From the NCBI RefSeq assembly GCF_000003855.2, contig NW_003101649.1, forward strand, positions 206,478 to 270,477: a DNA stretch of 64,000 nucleotides. Reading direction: 5' to 3'. Under the pieces are notes generated by a model. The model saw only the letters and a list, made by a program, of their open reading frames with translations. It was not told where the DNA came from and did no database searches. Positions 46,691 through 58,929 of the stretch are shown piece by piece. The translations under genes and the position numbers were made by a program. The stretch's first letter is position 1, and every line of letters starts with the position of its first letter. Origin of the DNA: Blastomyces gilchristii SLH14081 (Eukaryota > Ascomycota > Eurotiomycetes > Onygenales > Ajellomycetaceae).

Positions 46691-47068
46691 AAAATTCATA
46701 CTTATATTCTCAATATTTATAACACTCAATTCCTCTGTAACTACTAATTCTTCTCTTCAAAGAAGCAGAAAGTATTATATCTGTGATACAGACAATTGTT
46801 ACATTTGACATGAAAACTGTCAGAAATGCACAGACTTCAGAGAAGTCAGATATCAGAGTATGTTCAGTTGTAGCAGAGTCTTGAGAGCTGGTCATCTGTA
46901 TATGTAATTAGATATCTCTTATAAAGCTGTGTCTGCTTTCTCAGTTATGCTGAAGTATTCAGTCTGAAAACAATTGAGATGTGAAGAGAAAGCTTATCTG
47001 CTCAGATCAACTCTCATCACAAATTCATGACATTCACATTGTCTTGATTACTCAGATTTTACAGGTAC
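46691..47068 (-). pseudogene. Antisense copia RNase H fragment joined to Gypsy-B
   Basis: Reverse complement of 30419-30787 (landmarks TTCAAAGAAGCAGA, ATATCTGTGATACAGA, TACTCAGATTTTACAGGTA). The same junction to Gypsy-B is present in the minus copy at 30788. It breaks at about 47068 into Gypsy-A. The minus ORF at 46710-46895 is in the wrong phase to be trusted... it overlaps the plus strand of the copia remnant only in part. Confidence 0.8.
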
Positions 47069-49000
47069 TATACAACAGTTTCTTAAGTTAATCTTATATT
47101 ATCACAGATTTATCAAGGATTTTGCATGAATATCTGCATCACTCTCAGATCTCTTAAGAGAAATAGATGTAAATCTGTAAAAGAAAAAGTTTTATTCAAT
47201 TATTTAAAATACTGTATATAAAGAGGTCTTTCTTGAACTGAGAGAATGTGTAATAATATTCTCAGTACTTATATAATCAGATTATGATAAACCTTTCTAC
47301 ATTGAGATGAATACATTTAAATGAGCTATCAGAGATGCTCTTCTGCAGATAAGCAAGAATAGCAAGCTGCACTCAGTGATATATAATAGTAGCAAACTAT
47401 TAGATACTGAGCTCAATTATTTAGTGTATGAAAGGAAATTGCTAGTGATTAAGCATACACTGATATTATGAGATAGATATATTAACAACAGGTATATAAC
47501 AATGATGATCACAGATTATGAAAGTCTTATCTATCTATAATTAATAATAAAACTCTTCAAATACTTAGCATGTTAAATCTCAGAGTTTCAAGTGTATAAT
47601 CTTTATATTAAATACTGAAAGAGATTGAATGCTGTAATATCTGATATAATCAGTTACAGACCTGATTTCATGAGTGAGAGTTCTGTGAACTAGATACAAG
47701 AAAAGTTCATATTCAATACACTGAGAGAATGCAAGAAATCAGAATAAGTAAATACAATAATCTCTTACTTAAAGAATAGCAAGATATCAGATGATAAACA
47801 TCTATAAAAGTAGTAGAAGAGATGCTTTCAAACTTCAAACTGAGAAAATTGAAAAAAAATGTTATACTTTACTGTGATCTAGAATATGCAGAAGCTCTCT
47901 ATCTAGAACATTGATTTAGATATGACTTGATAACTCATATGTACAAGGAATTCAGTCACTTAGAAAGCTCTGAACTTATGAGTGTACTTGAATCAAGAGT
48001 ATACTGACTAAGCATGGCTAAGAATATTCAGATGTACACTTATAAGTGTCTGAATTGTCAGGTCGCGAAGAGATCTAAGAAAGAATTAAAACATAAGAAA
48101 GTACAATATTAAATGAAATATATGATACAACTGTTCAAATAATGAGAAGTGAATCTTATAGACATATTATCATGAATATTAAATAAAAACTGTTGAATAA
48201 TTACTGCTATTGACTATACTACTAACTGATCAGTTATGAAAGCGGTTTTAGAGATAACAGAGAAGATGATGATATAGTTTCTATATAATGAGATCTATAT
48301 TAACTATGAAATACCATGTGAGATCTTAACTGATAACAGTGTGAACCTTGTATAAGAAGTAATAAGGCATTTTATAAGTTAGTTACAGATAAGATATTGT
48401 AGAACAATGTCATATCATTCACAGATAAACAGAAAGATGAAACACTTGACTGAAATTCTAAGCAATATGCTGATGAAATATCTAGTGAACAAGTCTATAA
48501 GATTATGAGATGAATATCTTGATTAGATGCTATTAGTCATGTGAATTCAGCAGTATACAGTCTTCAAGTATTCATCATTCTATCTATTGTATGAATTGCA
48601 TCCGCGCATTCTAAAGAATGCTTCAGAAAAGATGAGAGAGAAAACAGCAGTTATAGATGCAGCAGTTATGAATGTGAAATCAAGATTGAAAGAGATCAGT
48701 CATATATATACAAAAGCTAATAAGTTACTTCTGAACTGAGCAATTCAATTAAAAAGAAGATGAGACTCACTGATTAAGAAATTCAGTCTCAAGATAAGAA
48801 CATGAGTTCTCATACATAATAAGAGTTTTGAGAAGTTTCAATCTAGATATTTTGAGCTCTATAAAATAGTTAAATCACATTCTCTAGAAATATATATATT
48901 GAAGGAATCAGAGAGATGAGTCTTATACAACTTAATAAATAATTCACATCTTATAAAGATAAAGATGCAAGATCTGAGTAGATTATAATTATCTACAGTA
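47069..49000 (+). pseudogene. Gypsy-A copy 2: RNase H, integrase and C-terminal module
   Basis: Collinear with 4776-6730: RNase H near 47270-47480, integrase near 47860-48560, C-terminal W-(V)-L-I..F-E-x-L-Y-K block near 48790. More stops than in copy 1. The fingers/palm of reverse transcriptase is absent. Confidence 0.82.
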
Positions 49001-49799
49001 CTATTATCAGCATTGAACAAGAAGAGAGTTATAATTGAAAAGTCTTACAAAGTAAGAGAAATCATAGATACTTATGAATTAAATAATCTTACTTATTTCA
49101 ATCTTTTCATAATAACAAGAAAAGAATGAGAAGTAATGAAGAAATCAGATAAATATTATACTTTAATAAGTGATGAGACTGTAGCTGATTGTATAAGAAC
49201 ATGCTACAGACAGTCAATACAATGTGATAAAAAGTAATCTCAAAGTAGCAGACTTGCACATGAGTCAGATTGCAGAAGAAAAAGAAATTCAGAGTTGAAT
49301 TTAACTGTTTATATCAGTTCAATTATGAGAATAATAGAGAATGAAGCATCTGAAACATCTGCAGACATATGAGACTAAGTTATCTTAATTTCTGAAAATG
49401 CTCAGAGATTGAGTAAGATTAGTTTTGATAAGCTGATCACTGTAGTGATCTGAGTGAGTGAAGAGAGACAGCATAATACACAAGACAGAATCATAAGATA
49501 AAAGCTGTTAAATCTAGTCACTGAACACTGTATTATATAGAGATTACATAAGAGTAGTGACTAGCAGATAAAGAAAAAGTATAAGAAAAGAATAGAAGAA
49601 GACTTAAGAGATAAAGAATTGATTATGAATTGTAAGAGTCAGCTGTAAAAAGACAAATATTATCATACACATCTCATTCATTTTCATACATCACATATTA
49701 ATCTATTTGCAACATCATATCATCTGAAGAAAAACATCAAAAAGAAAGAAAATCTCAAAACTCAAGATTTATAAGAAATTCAAGAACTGCAAGCTGCTC

Positions 49800-50078
49800 T
49801 TATAATAACATTGCATACATCTCTGATTCCTCTACTACTCTGTGTATAATATTAATATTGTTTATCACAAGATTGACTGAAATGCTAATATAGAAATGTG
49901 TACATATATACATAGAAAAATTGAAGAAGAGTGCGGGACCTGCAGAATCAGAAGCCAGGGCAGAAAGAGCAGAGATGAAAGAAACAGAAGAAGAAGAGAG
50001 TACAGAACTGAATAAATAACAGCAGAAGTCACTCAGAGCGGAATACTTACAACTCAGAGTGCATATGATCTTACTCAT
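49800..50078 (-). pseudogene. Antisense ORF 1 of Gypsy-A copy 2, 92 codons
   Basis: Counterpart of 7469-7780: shares A-L-F-F-N-F-S, T-H-F-Y-I, I-S-V-N-L-V-I-N-N-I-N and I-H-R-V-V-E-E. Function unknown. Confidence 0.3.
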
Positions 50079-50797
50079 AAAGAAGATATTAAAAGAAAAA
50101 ATGACAGAAGAAGCTTGAGAGCAGAAGAGAGTAGTCTCCGCAGTGTTATCATCTTCAGAGATTAAAATAACCCCTGGTATTAGAGCAACTAAGAATCATT
50201 ATTGACATATGAAACTGCAAAATCAGAAATGAAAACAGTTACTGAATGAACACTCACTGATCTTAGAGTTGTACACACAATTATATTATGCACAAGGCTT
50301 CTCAGAAAGAGAGAGAGAGAAACAGAGAAATACAGAAAGCAGAATATATCACATAAATAACTCATTTCTATGATAACATTTCAGACAAGATGTATAAGTC
50401 TCACATCTATGAGTATAAAAGAGTCCAATACCTGTATTCTCATTTCTGAAAACACAGATATTCTTTACCTGCACTATGAAGTTAGACAATAAATATCAGA
50501 GAATAGGCTGATACAGATCAATTGTTCTGAAGATATTCATTAGAGCAGATATATCTGTAATATTGAATTTAATAATTGTAAAAAGTTTCTTAGTGTTTGA
50601 AGACATCATAACTTTGTGTATGATAAAGCTTATAAGGATTTTCTCTAGAAAAATTAGCATTAGAAAAGAAGATGAAAAAGAAAAGACTTATACTCTTAAT
50701 ACTGTTAAGAAGAGAAGTATTTCTCTGATATAAATGTATAATTATCTCATCATAAATACTTAAAATAAATATAATAATTGATGTCTGTGTCTGAGCT

Positions 50798-51229
50798 TTA
50801 AATAATCATGTTATATACAGTCTTCATACAATAAATTATTCTAGAGATTGATAAGAAGAGTGAAAGTATACATGCTGAGAAACATAGTTTATCAAGTCTA
50901 TACAACATCTTCTTGAAACAGAGAGAGCTGATAACAACAGCAGAAGTGATAGAGACAGAGGGAACAGAAGTAGCAGAAGTGAGAGTAGTGAAAGCAGAGA
51001 TAGTAGAAGTGAGAGAATCAGATGCACAGGCAAGTGTAGAAGATTTGAGAGAAACAGCAGAAGAAGCAGTGAGAGATGTGAAAGACTCAGCTATATATGC
51101 CACAGGCAATTTCTTCATTATCACATTCTTTAAGTTCTCAATCAATGATTCAATATTGAGGCATTCACTATCATCTGCAGATGCAGATCTGTTAATATAT
51201 GAAGATTCTATATAAATAAAAACAAACAT
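50798..51229 (-). CDS. Antisense ORF 3 of Gypsy-A copy 2, 143 codons, unknown
   Basis: The longest ORF in the window. N-terminus Tyr/Asp-rich, then N-L-K-N-V-I-M-K-K-L as in copy 1, a Ser/Thr/Ala-rich middle (residues ~48-100), and a hydrophobic C-terminal stretch L-C-F-S-A-C-I-L-S-L-F-L (residues ~117-130) that could be a membrane segment. It lies between integrase and 3' LTR, opposite to gag-pol. It survives heavy mutation partly because the opposite strand is purine-rich; a nearby plus ORF at 50913-51215 is its shadow. Real translation is unproven. Confidence 0.3.
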   Translation of the reverse strand: MFVFIYIESSYINRSASADDSECLNIESLIENLKNVIMKKLPVAYIAESFTSLTASSAVSLKSSTLACASDSLTSTISAFTTLTSATSVPSVSITSAVVISSLCFKKMLYRLDKLCFSACILSLFLSISRIIYCMKTVYNMII

Positions 51230-51774
51230 ATCAGCATCTGCATTTATGCAAAATCATATTAGAAAACACAATCAGAAGCTCACTGAGAAGAAAAACAGTT
51301 GAGAGTATATAAGAGAATGAAGAAGATGTATTATTCATAATAGTATGTTCTGATAATTGTTAGAAGATAAACAAGTTCTGGTCATGTTTCACAATGCATT
51401 ACACTTACTGCTAACAAACTGCTCAGTATGAGTATTACAATGACACTTATTATGAGAATGAGAGATATCATCAGAAACACATACAATGTAATAGATAAAT
51501 AAATAAAAGATGCTGAATAGAAGAAGAGACAGAAATCTTGAATAAGATGATAGTATTCAATGATGATAATAATGAAGAAGATAATTAAAGAATGAAAAAA
51601 GTGAGTAAATAAGTCATATAATATAGTGAAAGTTTCTTTGTGAGAGTATATACAGAGTGCTAGTCAGATCAGAAATAGACTGTATGATTATAAACTCTAG
51701 CAGCATGCTAATTCACATGAAGCTAGAGCTTATATCATGATTATATAAGTGTGACTAAATCTGATGAGAGAGAA

Positions 51775-51940
51775 TGTGATTTAGAAGAATGTACAACTGC
51801 TGAATAATAACACAGTCACTTCTGAACACACTTATGAATGTAAAGAGACTCTAGCAGCCACTAATTAATTTAGATAATATATATAAGAAGTCAGTGTACG
51901 CCTGTAATCATAGGCTGACTTAAGCAATCTTTGAATCATA
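51775..51940 (+). repeat. Gypsy-A copy 2 3' LTR
   Basis: 166 bp, TGTGATTTAG to TTGAATCATA. It has lost most CpG present in its partner LTR at 32647 (for instance CACGGCCGC there is CACAGTCAC here), a large 5'/3' asymmetry. Confidence 0.93.
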
Positions 51941-53111
51941 CTTCTTTCCTCTCTCTTCTTTCTTCTCTTATAGAGAATTGAGAGACTCTTCAGTTAATTT
52001 CTTTATAACACTCAGTTTAAGTATTTTATAAAGTGTTTCTATCTTGTCTAGCCTCTCTGTATCTGTCACTCTGATCTTCTTAATATAGTCAGATCTGTAA
52101 AAGAGTCTGTCTACTGAGTTCTTAGTTTTCTTAATATACTCTATCTTGAATCAGAACTCACTCAGTTTCTGAGTTCAGCAGATCTATCACTGTGAGAGTT
52201 TCTTAATTAAAGTAAACTATTATAAGCTATTATAATTAATTCTAACAGTAATTACTGTTATTTAATTCTTAAAGTAGTGATATCAATGACAGAAGAATTT
52301 CTCTATTATAAGAAGCTTCTGATTATAAATATCATAGTTAATCTCTGCAGATTACATCTTTTATAAGAAAAAGATTACTGAAACTCAGTTCTCATTTAAC
52401 TATAGTTGTAAGACTATTTCTGAAATTATAAAGAAGAAGATATCTGTCTTTAATCTAGTTAAGAGTAAGAAATTAAAGTGAAACAGTATTACTGTGTCTG
52501 TAAATATTTATTTTAATCTTATAAAGATCTTATAAGCTTCTAAGGTAAGAAAGTTCTTGCAGCTTTCTCTTCTTAATAATCTTTTCATTCTTTATTTATA
52601 AGATGACTTCTTCTTATTTTCATTCTTCAGCATGTCTATAAGAGTCAAGAACATTCTCATAAATGTAAAGATAAACTCTTTATAGACATTGATAAAGCTT
52701 AAAAATATCTGAATCTTGTAAATACTAGTTAGCTTCAGCTGTAATAGAATAGTTCTAACTTATGAAGATTTTATCTGAATATTATTCACAGTGATTATAT
52801 ATTCTAGAAAATTAATTCAACAGATACTGAAGTGACACATTATACGCTTAATATACAGTTCTATCTTATCTAGGATCTTTAACACAGTTTATATATACTC
52901 AGTATGTTCTTTCTTCTTTATACAGTACATTATTACCTTATTCAGATATATTATTACAAAGACATTCAGATATATATAACGTGTTTTATTAATAAAAGAC
53001 TGAAATGCTATAAGAGTATTAATCAAATTAAAAGATATCACTAGATATTTAAACAATCTCAGTATAGTTCTAAAGATAGTCTTTTGTTCATTATCAGACT
53101 GTATTTATAGC
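51941..53111 (-). pseudogene. Gypsy-B (minus copy): reverse transcriptase palm to RNase H
   Basis: Reverse complement of about 43683-44853. The Y-L-x-D region lies near 52940-52960 and RNase H near 52180-52500. Bounded by the Gypsy-A LTR and the hAT-like element. Confidence 0.82.
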
Positions 53112-53429
53112 TAGACTAGCTGATGAGACTATGAATTTCATATTTGATCCCATTTGATCTGATCTCATACATTTCTTGGTGTGAGTCCCACCAGGACCAA
53201 GCCTCAACAAAATCTAAAAATGAATCATTTCTGAGAGAAATAGTGTGAAAAATGATCAGATTTAATTCAAGAAAAGTGAAATGAGAGTAATTTCTCAGAA
53301 TAAACTGTGAAAGATATTCATTCTTTTAAAATCAAAATAAGACTGAGACTGAAGATCAAAATCAGTCTCATTCAGTTCATTCAGTAATTGCTTATATAAT
53401 CAGAATTTGACAATAATTATTAATAACAC

Positions 53430-54190
53430 TCATGAAACAACTAAATACATTCTTATACAAGTTTATTCTTCACTTTCTCATGAGAACTACACTTCTCTGA
53501 TATACTGTGATCAGAGATATTAAACTGTCTGATAATTTCATGTTTTATAATCATAAGTTTCTTGATTGTTTCTACTTGTAATTGTTCTCAGTGATAGTAA
53601 AAAATATCTTGACTTGAGTTGAACTTTTACTTCATTCTTATCTCTGTCAATGAAATTGTCAGAATATTGTATATCATCAGTACAACAGTTGAATATATAC
53701 TCTTAACAATTTTTCATAACTCTAGAATTGATTTGATATATAAATTTGTCAGATTATCTTGAAGATAGCAGTTAAATTCAGTTTTACAAGTATGTAGTTT
53801 TATCTGATTTTCAGTTGCAATTAATGTATGTAAGTTCTGTTTCAAAGTTAGTATTATAGTTCTATGTGATATAAAGTGTTATTAAAGATCATTACTTACT
53901 AGAGAATTGTATTTCACTGTCTTCACATCTTGAGTATCTGCTCATTCAAATATCTGATAGTTGATATAGTAGTAATCTCAGACTAATTTAATATATGAGT
54001 CTCATTTCTTCTCTGTTCAATCTTGAGAAGTGTAGATATTAACTTGACAGAAGAAATTTAGTAGAGCTGCTATAGTATAGTACTCTGTAAAAGATTGTTC
54101 AGTTTTGCTGTAATAATATATCAGTTTATTCCTTACAGTAATAATAGTCTGTGCTATAGTATTATTTCAGACTGAATTTCTTTTTGAGTG
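53430..54190 (-). pseudogene. Decayed coding sequence of unknown family inside the hAT-like element
   Basis: One minus-strand frame is continuous for about 250 codons if TGA is read as Trp and TAA/TAG as Gln. Blocks in order from the N-terminal side: A-A-L-L-N-F-F-C-Q-V-N, K-K-W-D-S-Y-I-K-L-V-W, I-F-E-W-A-D-T-Q, a T-E-F-N-C-Y-L-Q-D-N-L block, then Y-Y-H-W-E-Q-L-Q-V-E-T-I-K. The regular placing of stops at Trp/Gln shows it was a gene before mutation. I do not recognise the family; it may be the transposase or carried cargo. Confidence 0.5.
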
Positions 54191-56279
54191 ATTCAACTGC
54201 TTCTTAAGATGAGTAAATAAACTGTTATACACTCATCAGACTAACTGCAGCATTGATGTATAAGTGATTGAGACTGTCTTTATTATTTTATAAAACTGAA
54301 ACATTAAATCAATCACATATGTCAACTGAGTTCACTTTATATCAGACAGTTTTAATATCTGAATCTTTTTCTGATCAGAGTATTACACTCAATGATTAAT
54401 TGTCTGACATAATTGAAGAGTCTGAACAGCTATTTTGTATATTGAACTTCACTGTGTTCTAACATTCTATATTATATTCAGTGATATGACTGATTTGTTT
54501 ATTTATTGAATATCATGAAATTGTTATTATTGTTTAGAGGAGGTACAAATTACATTAGCAATTTTTCAAATCTGTGATATTTAAATTATTAGTCAATTTA
54601 TTCAAAATTAACAGTAGTGTTATCAAAAAGCATTATCAAAAAGTGTTATTAAAAAACATTATCTTTTACAAAGTGAATATAAAAGTTACTAAAGTAATTA
54701 CTTTTATCTCATTCTCATCTCAAGAATCAGTCATCTCATTATTCATTATCTCAATATTAAGATTCTTTATCAGTGTTTGCATCACAAGTTGAACCACATG
54801 AACAATGCAGAGAATATAACCTTGTTTATTATTTCAGAAATGCAAAGTCAATTTTTGCTTCAAGCTCTTTATCATAGTGTAGTTATTCACAGTATTATCA
54901 GTTGTAATTGTAAGAAGACTAAGACTTATATCTCAATAGTCATTTTTAATCACTGTTATTAATATCTTTATTATATAATCCTCAGTATAACTACTGATCA
55001 ATGATTTAAATTCAATTAATGTCTTCTAATAAGTTCAGTTCTCATCAATATAATAATATATAACTCTTATAAATGTAAGATTATTTGTACTAGTTCATGT
55101 ATTCACTGTGAGAGATACTCTTCAATGATTATTTAACTCTGATTCAAGATATTGCATATTAACTTTGTAGTGTGTCTCAAGGTTGAATTGAAGACATGAT
55201 TGATATGAAATATGAAGATTTGAATTAAGTATTTGAAGAAGTGTTTAGAATTCAGGATTTTCAATTGATTCAAGAGAAAGATTCAGAGATATATATATAG
55301 AAAGTAATTATTCACAGAAGTTATCAGATAAGAGTTGTGAAATCAGAGTACTGATATATAATTAGTTTCACATGATTTTCTTCAAATTAGAAAGTGAGTG
55401 TTATCAAAAATTATTATCTAATAGAGTAACTTATCAGCTCAGTAGTAATTTTCTGATTATTTTTCTTTTATTATCTATATTCTGATAACTTTAGATGTCA
55501 GAAAATTTCATCGGAGTTATAATCAGTCTATGATAAATGTTTCTGAATGAAGTTGTAGTGATTATAGCAGAGAGATAACTCTTTAGTAATCTGTAATACA
55601 ATCTGTTAATAATTATTTCATAGTTCATCTCAATATTTGTGTTAAGTTTTTCATAAATTTTATGATCAGAAATCAGATATGAAGAATAAAGTGATTATTT
55701 ATTATAATTGAAAGAGAGTATTCTGTGTTGAATTGTAAATAACATAGACTTTGTGATTCACAGTGATTTCTTAAAGAGTTTGTGAATCTTCAATAGAAGT
55801 GAAAGAAGTGAAAGAAGTGAATTCAGAAGATATGATAAACATTTAAGAAAGATAATAATTTATTTTTAATAAAGATAATAACTGATCACTGATATTTATA
55901 AGAAGAATTATTATGAGAGAAAATAATCTTCTTTCTTAACTTAGTTATAATTTTAGTACTAACTCAGATTGAATATCATCAATGTATAAAAGTAAATAAA
56001 CAATCTTGATTAATCTCTGTTATATTTCTTGAAATATATTAATATTGTGAAAGAGAGTATTATCAAATTGCATTATCAGATAATATCATTAAAAATATAT
56101 TAATATTATGAATATTAATGTTGAAAAAATGTTGATACTTACATATTATACTGATTTGTCAATCATGATAGTTAAATATATATATATATATATATTATTT
56201 CTGACTTGATCACAACTTGTATAATAACTTTTGAAAACTCAAAATTAATTTTAATTATTAATAATTATGAACTTATAAC
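54191..56279. other. Interior of hAT-like element, unassigned
   Basis: AT-rich with repeated AAAAGYRTTATYAAAAA-like units near 54620-54665 and an (AT)n run near 56176-56195. ORFs at 54574-54792 and 54777-54962 show no family resemblance. Confidence 0.35.
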
Positions 56280-56660
56280 TAATTAATATAAAAAGAAAAA
56301 AACTTTTTCTACTTATTATCTTTCTTCTCTTTCTCATTCTTCTTATTATTCTTCATAATTCACTTCTTATTCTTCTTATTCTTCTTCTTCTTCTTATCTG
56401 AGATGATAATCATCTCAAAATCTTTCTCTGCTGTTTTCTTGAAAGAGGGTTTTTACTGCTCTCTCTCAGCCAGGTTAATCTGTACTTCAAAATCCTGTAT
56501 TTTCTGATCTGCTGTCTCAGATTTCATCTCAGTAGTAAGCAGATTGACATGCTTAGAGAGCAGAACTGTCTTCTTAATATTCTGAATTATGAAGTGCATT
56601 TAAGATCTGAACAAGATCTTAATTCTCTTCTTCTCTGTCAGCTTCTACTAATTAATTAGA
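56280..56660 (-). pseudogene. Lys-rich coding-like frame inside hAT-like element
   Basis: Minus frame with blocks V-L-L-S-K-H-V-N-L-L-T-T-E-M-K, Q-K-I-Q-D-F-E-V-Q-I-N-L-A-E-R-E-Q and a poly-Lys/Asn end encoded by TTCTTCTTATTC repeats. Coiled-coil-like heptads are plausible. Family unknown; possibly part of the same broken protein as 53430-54190. Confidence 0.35.
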
Positions 56661-57189
56661 GAATAGAAGTGTTATTAAAAATTATTATCTCTTAATAAAT
56701 AAAAAACTTATCAGTTTTGACTTCTTTATCTTCTACTTTAATATCTTCTCAATTTTCTTCTACTGCTGCTTATTTATAGTAATACTCTTCTTCTCTCTCT
56801 CTTTCTTCATCTTAGTCTCAAATCATTCTCAGAACTTCTTCTGATCTCACTACTACTGTATAAGACTCTTCACTATCTTCTTCTTCAATCTCTCATAGAC
56901 AGTATTATTCATATTATTTCTATACTTAGTTCAGTCTAAATTCATTAGAAGTGATACTTAAAATCATTATTATTATACTCTCTTACAGAGTCTCTTCAAG
57001 GCATTATAATATATCTTATAATCTGTCTTCTCTTGCTTCAATGTCTTCTTCTTCTCTCTCTTCAATCTGTGACAGTGCTCACGCGTCTTGATGGTTCACA
57101 GAACCGCAGAATATTTGAAGAGGGATGACATAATTGATTTCAGTGAGTATTGAAGAGAGATAAAGGCAGAAGAGACAGTCAGAAATGAT

Positions 57190-57287
57190 ATAATAATAAT
57201 AATAATAATAATAATACTAATAGTGATAATGATGATGATAATGATAATGATGATAATAATGATGATGATAATAATGATGATAATGAA
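57190..57287. repeat. TAA/TGA trinucleotide microsatellite
   Basis: TAATAATAATAAT passing into GATGATGATAATGAT repeats, about 95 bp. Confidence 0.9.
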
Positions 57288-58345
57288 AGAAGAAGTGCAT
57301 TGAAATATATTACTGACTTATCAAATATAAAGAGACTTAAAGAAAATATTAACAGCTTTCAGAGATGTACAGAAACAGCTATAGTGTTACATAGCAACAT
57401 TATCTTCATTCAATACATGTACTGTTAATATTCTTTGTATGCAGTTATTATATAATCTGTATCAGAGATACATGCAGAAAACAGATCTTTGTTGCTAGAA
57501 TAAATGATTACAGCAATTCTCTATTTTTATATTATAAAGATAAGTTATTCTTATTTCTTTCTTCTCTCTTTTCTCTTCTTCAATCAATCACTAATTTCAA
57601 GCTAGTATGAAAACTATTAAAACACTCTCAGAAACTCTTAAATTGAAGAGTATAGACTAATCAAATTTCAAATATAGAAGAAATTAAATTATCTTCTACA
57701 GATTCAATTACTTATCTCTTCTCAAATAAAACAGCAGTCACATTTCTCTCCCCTCTCAATCAAATGAAACATAGCCTGTGAAAAGCGAGTATCACGCCAG
57801 GTCATAATGATTAATACAGTCTCAGCATGTAGAGCTGTATATGCACAGTACATGCTGAACTGAGAGACTATGTGAATTACAAACTGATGACAGCATCTCA
57901 GAGAGAGCTGTGTGATATGAGAAAGCTGCAACTCTCAGTCATGTGTGCAGAGAATAAATTGCTGTAGTAAGTGTATATACATTGAAGTAATACTTTTTAA
58001 TAATGCTTAGTCTCTGATATGATGAAAATAGAGTCTCTCTGTAAGATCTGTTTTTATCAGAAGTCAGAGAATTTTATATTATTCAAGATCATCTTTACAT
58101 GTCTTATCTGTGAAATCAATGAGAAGAATCATTGATTTCAGTGTTCTGCTCTTGATATTATTCAAGTGATAGCAGAGTTCACTCTGATCACACTTTTTAA
58201 GTATATATTTTCTAATTATTCACATTTATACAGATATATACTGATTATTTATTAGATGATATTAAGATAATAACTTATCACAGCTGTGTTACTCTCACTA
58301 TAAGAAATACACAGTTAATAATAAATATTGTAAAGACTCTGAGAA
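57288..58345. other. Interior of hAT-like element, no gene seen
   Basis: Mixed AT-rich DNA. A brief CpG-containing part near 57780-57800 (AAAAGCGAGTATCACGCC) is the only less mutated stretch. The minus ORF at 57722-57931 has no family resemblance. Confidence 0.35.
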
Positions 58346-58383
58346 GTGAGTATTTTGAGAATACTACAGCTCTGTGATCTTGA

Positions 58384-58560
58384 TTTTTTTTATTTTTATT
58401 TTTTATTTTTTTCTTTTTCTTTTCTTTTTTTTTTCTTTCTCTTTCTTTCATTCTCTTTCTTTCTTTCTCTTTTTTCTTTTTTTTTCTGTTGTGATTTTTT
58501 CTTATTATTGTTTTATTTTTTGTTGTTTTATTTTTTTTTGTATTTTATATTTTTTTTTTT
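58384..58560. repeat. Long T-rich pyrimidine tract
   Basis: About 175 bp of T runs with CTTTC units on the plus strand. The Phe/Leu-rich ORFs at 58346-58612 and 58374-58562 come from this tract and are not genes. Confidence 0.9.
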
Positions 58561-58929
58561 AATTAAAATGATATTAATTATGATCTGTGTTCAGAAAAGT
58601 AATAATATTTGATAATACTCTCTGTTGAATTTTCAATAAATGAGTACTATGTTATGATATCATATAAGTGAGAAATGATTTCATGATCTCATTTAGTGTC
58701 ATTTTCAATAATAAGATCAGAAAGAAAATGTGACTAAGAATTCAAACATATTCTTTATCTGTGACTAGATTTTTATTTGAAAAGTGAATCTGAAATCTTT
58801 AATATTTAAAATAATATGATTTGAAATCAATATAATGAACACAAATCATAATCAGAAGAAATGCTTTTAGGTAATATAACAACTGTACAGTTTGATTCTG
58901 ATCTCAGACACAGTCACACAGTCAGTCTA

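Larger units (their letters stand above)
32647..51940 (+). mobile_element. Gypsy-A copy 2, with nested elements and an internal loss
   Basis: Two 166-bp LTRs (32647-32812 and 51775-51940) and TSD CTTC bracket 19.3 kb. Its own sequence is 32647-34188 (LTR and gag) and about 47069-51940 (RNase H to 3' LTR). The part equal to 3530-4775 of copy 1 is missing, and 34189-47068 is foreign (Gypsy-C, Gypsy-B, copia piece). So insertions were followed by at least one deletion. Confidence 0.88.
53112..58929. mobile_element. 5.8-kb element with hAT-like ends and 8-bp TSD
   Basis: Ends TAGACTAGC and GTCAGTCTA with imperfect inverted repeats about 20 bp long; TSD TTTATAGC (53104-53111) and TTTACAGC (58930-58937), one transition apart; the plus Gypsy-B copy near 43680 shows the empty site. 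Left ~70 bp and right ~25 bp match the MITE at 14672-15176, so this may be its long relative. No hAT dimerisation motif recognised. Contents: a minus-strand coding remnant (53430-54190), AT-rich DNA, a Lys-rich minus-strand frame (56280-56660), microsatellites and a pyrimidine tract. Confidence 0.75.

Noticed and set aside
46710..46895. 61-codon minus ORF as a separate gene
   Set aside because: It overlaps the antisense copia RNase H fragment; there is no evidence for a separate gene.
57722..57931. 69-codon minus ORF with some Cys and His
   Set aside because: No repeatable motif spacing and no counterpart elsewhere in the window.
58346..58612. Phe/Leu-rich possible membrane protein
   Set aside because: Translation of a T-rich low-complexity tract.
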